62,895 nucleotides of DNA from an uncultured Anaerobiospirillum sp. (GTDB lineage Bacteria; Pseudomonadota; Gammaproteobacteria; Enterobacterales; Succinivibrionaceae), in assembly GCA_944390115.1 (NCBI GenBank), contig CALXOW010000012.1:1-62895 (forward strand), written 5' to 3'. The position numbers and the translations under genes are program-made. Every line of letters begins with the position of its first letter. Position 1 is the stretch's first letter. The notes beneath the pieces were generated by a model. It searched no databases and was not told where the DNA came from. It saw only the letters and a list, made by a program, of their open reading frames with translations. Below, in pieces: positions 57,170 to 62,895 of this stretch.

Positions 57170-58218
57170 CCGATCCCCCAGTCATTAGCCAAAACCAACT
57201 TACGAGACTTACCCTAGGGCCCAGCTCTGGTCTTACCTAAGGCCCAGCCCTTGTCTTATAAGCGGCGGCACCACCTCCCTAAAAGGAGCTAGCACCTAAA
57301 AGAAAAAGTTAAGTTTTGCGCGCCCCTAGCATTAAGCACCTGCACCACACAGGCTTGCTTACTAGCAAGCTACACAAAACAAAGGCGTCAACCGACGCCC
57401 ACAATTCAGTTCTCAAGCTGCGTTGTTGCTCTTACTGTGAGTGTTTTGCTGCGACTTCGGCTTCTTTTGGGCAAACAAAAGCCGACTTGCTTTCATTACC
57501 TACGAGCAAAACGCAGGTAACAGCTTTGAGTCAGCCCAAATGTTTGTTTCAGGTTAGCTAAAGTCGTTTTCGTCACAGTACCCCGGTCACAGCATGGGCT
57601 ATGCCGGTTACTTGAACCTTACACCACAACGCAGAGCCTGCTGCCCTAAGAGCGCTCTGGTAAGAAACCCACCAGTTTCAAAGCGCGCCCACGGGCCTAA
57701 ATACAGGCTTAAGCCACGATTGTCTATTGCACATGACAACCTCGCTTGTCCCTTATTTTAGGCAAACGGTCAAAAGATGTTTGATAATTTTTCTAACTTT
57801 TTCGCTTGACAAAAAAGATGAGCGGCGACGATCGCCGCCAAATCGGGGCTAGGCGCAAATCGCAATTTTTTTAATTCTTAAAGCTGGTTCATTTAAGTTG
57901 AAATTCGGGACCGCGCACGTTTTTTACGCCGCTCCCAGCATCAAGTGGCTCCCCTATGCCATCTAGACTTGAGCGCTAGCCCCGATAAAAAAGCGCTAGG
58001 TCAGCGCCCGCTCCCACGCGCAAATTTGTGCCAACCGCAGTAACCCCGTAGGCACTCTGTGCCCCATAAAATCAAAGTTGCGTACCAAGCTCATTCTCGG
58101 TGGCCCAGCCTCGCAGTAGGGATCCAACCTCGAGGTAGGTGCCGCGTGGTCACCACCAGCACCACTCGTCGGTCCTAGCCCCGCTCGTCTGCTCCAGCCC
58201 CGCGCGATCCCGTTCAGG
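57170..58218. other. Gene-free region between nrdD and earP, probable nrdD leader
   Basis: About 1 kb without a supportable gene. Hairpins include CTTGCT/AGCAAG (57353-57368), GGCGTC-AACC-GACGCC (57384-57399, followed on minus by TTTGTTTTG, a possible attenuator of nrdD) and GCGGCGA-CGA-TCGCCGC (about 57831-57847). I found no clear NrdR box, FNR site or cobalamin riboswitch. The right end, 57960-58210, is GC-rich. Confidence 0.4.
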
Positions 58219-58224
58219 TACAAT
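58219..58224 (+). promoter_or_regulatory. Putative -10 TACAAT before earP
   Basis: TACAAT lies 30 bases before the earP ATG with a short leader; no good -35 was seen. Confidence 0.4.
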
Positions 58225-58253
58225 GACTGCGGAATGATTTGCAAGGAGCTGCC

Positions 58254-59402
58254 ATGGGCCCGATTAGTCTTGATATCTTCTGCCGCGTCATTGATAACTA
58301 CGGCGATGCCGGGGTCTGCCTGCATCTGGCGCGCAGCTTAAGCACGATAGAGCCTACAGGCAGCGCCATGAACCAGCCCTTTAGCGTGCGCCTGTTTTGT
58401 GACGACCTCAAAGTCCTGCACACAATCGCCACTGCCGCTGACTTAAGCAATCCTCATCTCACCTTTTGCTCGTGGGAAGCACCACTCACGCACTACGAGC
58501 CCAGTGACGTCATCATTACGGCCTTTAGCTGCCGCTTTGATGAGCCTACGCTTAAGACCTTGCAGCAGGCGAGCGCCAAGCCCCTTATTATCAACCTCGA
58601 GTACTTAAGTGCCGAGAGCTGGGTCGAGGACTGCCATCTGCTGCCCTCCCCGGTCGACGGCCTAATCAGCCATTTCTTTTTCCCTGGCTTTACCGCCCGC
58701 ACCGGCGGCCTCAATCTTGATCCGGCCTTTATCGCTCAGTGCCAAGCCGGGTTCGAGCAACCGAGCCATGACTCGCTTAGGGTGAGCCTCTTTAGCTATC
58801 ACAATCCTGCGGTCAAGCGCCTCATCTCAGCTCTGGCCGCTAGTGGGCGCTCCTGTGACCTCAAGGTCTTTGCGGGGCTGGCCCAAGACAATCTCAACCA
58901 GCTCTACCAGCAGCAGCTGCAAATAGGGGATAGCTTTAAGCCAAGTCCTGAGCTCACCTGCACCATTGTCCCAATGACCGACCATTCAGGCTACGACCAA
59001 GTGCTGCTGAACAGTGACTTTAACTTGGTACGAGGCGAAGACAGCATTGTGCGAGCGATGCACACTGGCCATCCCTTCTTATGGCAGATCTACCCCCAAG
59101 ATGAGCAAGCTCATATCGTCAAGCTTACGGCCTTTTTAGACTGCATGGAGCGCACGCTTGAGGCGCAAGGCACTGTGACCGAGTTCGAGGCACGCATGGA
59201 GCTGCTACGTGCCACCATGCTCTCTTACAACGAGGCACTGCCAGAGGGCACGGAAGATCCCCTCACGCGTCCTGACTTTTTGCCTTTGTTCCTTGAGCGC
59301 TGTGGCCCGCTCTTTAGCGCTTGGGCCCGCTATCTGTGCGCCCAGCCGACCTTAAGCGCGCGCCTGACCAGCTTTATCCTCAGCAAGCTCAGCGCAACCT
59401 AA
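58254..59402 (+). CDS. earP: EF-P arginine rhamnosyltransferase EarP
   Basis: EarP transfers rhamnose from dTDP-L-rhamnose to Arg32 of EF-P, which activates EF-P for rescuing ribosomes at polyproline. The GT-B fold start has LDIFCRVIDNYGDAGV with the two conserved Asp residues at 14 and 18. The nucleotide-sugar pocket carries RGEDSIVRA with the conserved Glu. Length is 382. The ATG at 58254 has an AAGGAG site five bases upstream; the TTG five codons earlier is less likely. efp follows on the same strand and its product carries Arg32, so enzyme and substrate are encoded together. Confidence 0.93.
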   Translation: MGPISLDIFCRVIDNYGDAGVCLHLARSLSTIEPTGSAMNQPFSVRLFCDDLKVLHTIATAADLSNPHLTFCSWEAPLTHYEPSDVIITAFSCRFDEPTLKTLQQASAKPLIINLEYLSAESWVEDCHLLPSPVDGLISHFFFPGFTARTGGLNLDPAFIAQCQAGFEQPSHDSLRVSLFSYHNPAVKRLISALAASGRSCDLKVFAGLAQDNLNQLYQQQLQIGDSFKPSPELTCTIVPMTDHSGYDQVLLNSDFNLVRGEDSIVRAMHTGHPFLWQIYPQDEQAHIVKLTAFLDCMERTLEAQGTVTEFEARMELLRATMLSYNEALPEGTEDPLTRPDFLPLFLERCGPLFSAWARYLCAQPTLSARLTSFILSKLSAT

Positions 59403-59403
59403 G

Positions 59404-59484
59404 AGTGCCATCTTGCGCATAAAAGCGCCATCTTGCGCCCCAGAACGCGATCTTGCGCTTTAGCGCGCCATCTTGCGCATAAGG
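59404..59484. repeat. Four degenerate GCCATCTTGCGC repeats between earP and efp
   Basis: Copies start near 59406, 59427, 59449 (CGATCTTGCGC) and 59468, about 20-22 bases apart. No ORF or known element. Confidence 0.7.
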
Positions 59485-59509
59485 CTTTAATTGCGCGTGT
59501 CAAATGCGA

Positions 59510-59515
59510 TATAAT
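59510..59515 (+). promoter_or_regulatory. -10 TATAAT for efp
   Basis: A perfect TATAAT lies about 255 bases before efp, implying a long leader. The best upstream -35 match (TTGCGC at 59491) is spaced too closely at 13 bases. Confidence 0.45.
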
Positions 59516-59771
59516 TGAGGGCTGTCACTACGTTGGGCTTTATGCCCGCGTTCACAGTTTTTGCGCTTTCTAAGCTCCAGCACAAGTGCGCTGCGACTTA
59601 GAAGCCCAGCCGAAGCTTAAGTTGGTGGCCAGTGGAACCAACCTGACGCTTGCGGCTTGTTTGCACCCTCGCCTGAGGCGCAGTGCTGAAGCGAGCGTCC
59701 GTTTCCTATTGAATGTAAGCGCCTAAAGTGACCAAGGCTAGGCCACTTAAGTTGCGCTCTGGAGTTCCTCG

Positions 59772-60335
59772 ATGAAGTTAGCACAAGAAATTCGTGCTGG
59801 TAATGTAATCATGCTCAACGGCAACCCAATGGTTGTACAAAAGGCCGAGTACAACAAGTCCGGTCGTAACGCTGCCGTTGTTAAGATGAAGCTCAAGAAC
59901 CTGCTGTCCGATGCTGGTACTGAGACCGTATTCCGCGCTGACGACCGCTTAGAGGACGTTATCTTAGAGCGCAAGGCTTGCACCTACTCGTACTACAACG
60001 ACCCACTCTACGTCTTCATGGACGAGGAGTACAACCAGTACGACATCGAGAAGGACAACTTAGGTGACGTCTTAAACTACCTCGTTGACGGTATGGAAGA
60101 TGTTTGCCAGGTTACCTTCTACAACGGCAAGGCTATCTCGGTTGAGTTACCAATCTCGATCGTTCGTGAGGTTGAGTACACCGAGCCTGCAGTTCGTGGC
60201 GACACCTCCGGCAAGGTTACCAAGCCAGCTCGTTTAGCCGGTACTGGCTTTGAGTTAAGCGTTCCTGAGTTCGTTAACATCGGCGACAAGATCGAAATCG
60301 ATACTCGCACCAACGAGTTTAAGAAGCGCGTCTAA
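59772..60335 (+). CDS. efp: Elongation factor P (Arg32 type)
   Basis: EF-P binds between the P and E sites and relieves stalling at consecutive prolines. The 187-residue product has all three domains, and the modified tip loop reads NKSGRNAA with Arg at residue 32, the EarP substrate, and not the Lys34 of the EpmA type. The C-terminal domain contains [15 protein letters not shown] and [17 protein letters not shown]. Codon use is strongly biased, as expected for an abundant protein. A terminator follows. Confidence 0.97.
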   Translation: MKLAQEIRAGNVIMLNGNPMVVQKAEYNKSGRNAAVVKMKLKNLLSDAGTETVFRADDRLEDVILERKACTYSYYNDPLYVFMDEEYNQYDIEKDNLGDVLNYLVDGMEDVCQVTFYNGKAISVELPISIVREVEYTEPAVRGDTSGKVTKPARLAGTGFELSVPEFVNIGDKIEIDTRTNEFKKRV

Positions 60336-60392
60336 TTGCTAAGGGCGCAAGCCCTGCGGCGCCCGCCCATTAAGGCGGCGCCTTACGCCAGC

Positions 60393-60421
60393 AAAAATGC
60401 CCTACTGCGTAGGGCATTTTT
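60393..60421 (+). terminator. Intrinsic terminator after efp
   Basis: ATGCCCTA pairs with TAGGGCAT around CTGCG, with A-run before and TTTTT after; potentially bidirectional. Confidence 0.88.
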
Positions 60422-60446
60422 GTATCCAATTAAGGAAGAAAAGCGC

Positions 60447-61705
60447 ATGTTCAACCTATCCCTCAGCTTTCGCTCCATTGAAGGCAAAAGATTTCTGGCC
60501 TTATTGAAGCTAGAAGATAATCGCAACTATTCGTACGCGCAACGCAGAGTCATCCAACGCTTTTGGCCACAAGAAGAGACCCCCGCTGCGGTGCTGGAGC
60601 TGCTGAAGGATAAGAAAAAATGCTCGCACTTAGCCAATATTCTGAAATTTGTCGCCCCTGAACAGCGCGCCCAAATGATCTTGGACACCGCGCTTCATCC
60701 TGAGCGTAAACTCCAAAAACCAACTGCCCCTGCCCGCTGCCACAAGGCGCATTTGTTACGCTATGGCCACTTAGCCTTCAAGGGTATCTGGGAGGACGAT
60801 CTCAAGCTTCGGGCTCTCATCGAGCAACTGCAACAAAACACCACCAAAATTACTACCTGGTCGCTTAATGCTCTGCTCTTCTACTTCGTTGATTGCAAAA
60901 TGCGCTATCCGAATGTCGAGATCGACGCACGTACTCAGCGCTATCACTATTTCTACTGCCCATGGGACAACATTCGTGATGCCCACTTCGCCTATGGATT
61001 GGAGTTCTTGCATCAACATGGCCCTGAGCTGATAATTCATGCTGCGGCCGCGCATAGAGAGCTTCACCATAGTACCCTCCGCACGGCTTTTGTCGCTGAG
61101 CTCTACAACCATGAAGGGATACTGTTAGCGTTGCTTGCATTTGACTCCACCGGTTATCCTCTGGGCTGCCAAACCGTTGAGACGAGGCACGGGATGCGCT
61201 CAAGCACAGCTTAAAGCAGCGCCTGGGCATCACCACCGTGAAGTTTAGCGACCTCACCGACTTACCTGAAAAAGTGTTCCTCAATGCCAACTTCGCACGA
61301 CAAATCGGCAATAGCTTCATCCTGCCCGATATCAGCACGCCCGCCCAGTATCATGCCCATTTCTACCTGGCCATGCTGTCCTTCATGCTGATCTTGGAGG
61401 TTCACACTAAGCTGACTTTCCCCGGCGTGGAACTTCCCTTCCCTAAGATTCCACCGTCACTGGACGGTGTCAGCTTAAGCTTGTTGGGCGGCAACTCTTA
61501 CGACAACGTCGACTTAGTCAGCATCAGCATCCATGAGCCTGAATCTGAGCGCAGTGATCAGATCTTTAAGGCTTTGGGGCTACAACCAGCTCAGCTGCAC
61601 AACAGCCTAGAAGAGCTTAAACAGCGCTTTAAGCTGCAAGATGTGCCTAACAGCGAGCTGTTCTCGCAGCATTGTTGGAACCACCACCTTTCAAGATCTA
61701 AGTGA
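60447..61705 (+). pseudogene. Frameshifted transposase, probably IS1634-like
   Basis: Two ORFs in different frames form one broken gene. The first (ATG 60447, AAGGAAG ribosome site, to 61214) contains RYGHLAFKGIW and AFDSTGYPLGCQ. The second (from 61238) continues the same protein in another frame, and its upstream codons read GDEARDAL-like residues directly after the first part, placing a frameshift near 61175-61195. The downstream ORF at 61713 has the same order of motifs without the shift (FAFDPMGYPVGCQAGSGDEALETL), which confirms the reconstruction. Assignment to the IS1634 family rests on the YGHLxF and DSTGYPLG patterns only. I did not find terminal inverted repeats. Confidence 0.65.
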
Positions 61706-61712
61706 GGTTTAG

Positions 61713-62588
61713 TTGTACACCCTTCACTACGGCCATTTGGCCTTCAAAGACCTGTGGGCTGAGCTCAAATTGCCCGAGTTTATCGGCAAGCTGCAACAAG
61801 ACAGTACAGACATCACCTCATGGCAGCTGAGCGACTTTATTTTTTATTTGACCTCGATGAAAGCCATGGAGCCTAGGTCGTTGTTTTTTAGAGAATTCCA
61901 TTGCTACTACTCGGCTCCCTGCTTCTTCTATTGCCCGTGGATCACCATTCCCGATATCACAAAATCCTACTATGCTGGTCTCGATCTCTTTGCTGCCCAA
62001 GGCTCCAGCATTATCTCTCATGTAGCCGCAATACACCGTGAGCGCCAAGCACGTAGTGGACGTAAAGCCAATGTGCTCGCAGATGGGCCCGCTTGGTTCG
62101 CTTTTGACCCAATGGGCTATCCTGTCGGCTGCCAAGCAGGCAGTGGTGACGAAGCGTTAGAGACCTTGCGCGAGCGTTTGCAGCAGCTTGGGTTCACCAC
62201 GATTGAAGTGAAAACAGACGACCAATTGCCCCAGAAAACTAGCCGGAGCTGGTGTGAGCTTGCAGATAACCAAGATTGGGAAATCCTACCCCCTAACGAG
62301 CAACATAGCGCCTCCGAACAGGCAGCACGTTGTTACCTTGCCGTGCTGAGCTTAATGGTGCTCAAAGAACTGCAAGCTAAGCTCAACGCTGCTGGGGTCA
62401 AGTTAACCCTAGAGCGCATCAGTGCCGCGCTCAAAGATAGCCAATTTATGGTGGAACACGGTACCCAAGATGATGAGATGGTCTTGATAAAGGAGCCTGC
62501 GCACACCCCACTCGTAAGAGTGGGGATAAGCAGGCAGGAGCTTAGAAAAATAAGTGTTGTCTTTTGCTCAAAAATGTGGTATTTGTGA
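61713..62588 (+). pseudogene. N- and C-terminally truncated second copy of the same transposase
   Basis: The frame starts with a TTG at YGHLAFKDLW, lacking about 105 residues of the N-terminal part seen in the neighbouring copy. It then aligns through FYCPWITIPDITKSYYAGL and FAFDPMGYPVGCQ. The end, SVVFCSKMWYL, departs from the first copy after about residue 275. The two remnants lie in tandem, eight bases apart, as if one element had inserted into or recombined with a relative. Confidence 0.6.
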
Positions 62589-62895
62589 GCTATGGCTTAA
62601 GCATTTTCGATTAGATGCTTCTTGCAACAACTTTGTGAGGATCAGCTGTTGCTCGTTGCCGTGCTCAATTAGTCCTCTAATTCAGACTTAACCTCAATGA
62701 TTGGCAGCAACTTATGGCACTGAAGAAAGGAAAAGATACTGCTGAGCAAACTGATACGTTTGTTGAAGAGTTTGGTCTGTCTGTGGAGGATCAGGTTAAT
62801 AATCTACTGTGCAAAGTACTGGTTCTTTGTGATTAGTGGTGAAATGCCCCAATTGTGATCAACGCTTGATAGTTAGCTTTTATCAATTTTGCTGT
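62589..62895. other. Window end, mostly unassigned
   Basis: The only candidate is a 40-codon ORF at 62714-62836 (MALKKGKDTAEQTDTFVEEF and onwards) without a convincing ribosome site or recognisable family. Otherwise nothing is seen. Confidence 0.3.

Noticed and set aside
57316-57561. 81-codon plus ORF between nrdD and earP
   Set aside because: Its sequence spans several hairpins of the probable nrdD leader and shows no family pattern or ribosome site.

Overview
The window is a chromosomal replication-origin region from a gammaproteobacterium. The gene orders dnaA-dnaN-recF-gyrB and rpmH-rnpA-yidD-yidC-mnmE, the gmk-rpoZ-spoT cluster, an EF-P with Arg32 beside its rhamnosyltransferase EarP, PqiABC and an OmpA porin all point there. 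An anaerobic class III ribonucleotide reductase and a GATC-saturated origin suggest a Dam-positive gut anaerobe. Succinivibrionaceae (Aeromonadales) is my best guess, but it is an inference and not proven by the sequence.

Layout. 0.3-8 kb: engB, gmk, rpoZ, spoT, a PldB-like hydrolase and a COG0523 metallochaperone GTPase, all on plus. 8-12.6 kb, minus: ompA, a GH42 beta-galactosidase and tRNA-Thr(UGU). 12.7-16.6 kb, plus: tusA, glyQ, glyS. 16.6-19.0 kb: a gene-free stretch with 13 parS-like palindromes. 19.1-27.8 kb, minus: gyrB, recF, dnaN and an extraordinarily long dnaA (1182 codons). 27.8-30.1 kb: the presumed oriC, with about 56 GATC sites in 1.3 kb and an 11-bp phased hexamer array. 30.1-33.9 kb, plus: a tight three-ORF operon (58 aa, 15 aa, 1176 aa) of unknown function. 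34.1-36.0 kb: a gene-free, hairpin-dense region with its own promoter and terminator and a 15-unit array of similar hairpins, which looks like a very large structured RNA. 36.1-40.5 kb: rpmH, rnpA, yidD, yidC, mnmE. 40.7-47.3 kb: a two-gene McrBC-like (coiled-coil AAA+ plus DUF2357/PD-(D/E)XK) probable defence module. 47.3-49.7 kb: non-coding, with several repeat families. 49.7-53.7 kb, minus: pqiABC. 53.8-57.2 kb, minus: class III RNR, in which the glycyl-radical tail of NrdD is encoded by a separate 52-codon gene. 58.2-60.3 kb: earP and efp. 60.4-62.6 kb: decayed transposase genes.

How the parts work together. The core is initiation and segregation: dnaA, dnaN, gyrB, a Dam-type origin, and a centromere-like parS cluster about 10 kb away whose ParA/ParB genes are not in the window. 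Around it lie translation genes (glyQS, efp/earP, rpmH, rnpA, mnmE, tRNA-Thr), envelope genes (ompA, yidC, pqiABC) and dNTP supply (nrdD/nrdG). The least explained material is the 30.1-36.0 kb interval, with its unknown operon followed by the candidate giant RNA, and the split NrdD. Several housekeeping proteins also carry low-complexity Ala/Pro/Glu-rich extensions (SpoT N-terminus, Gmk C-terminus, PqiA C-terminus, and most extremely the DnaA linker).
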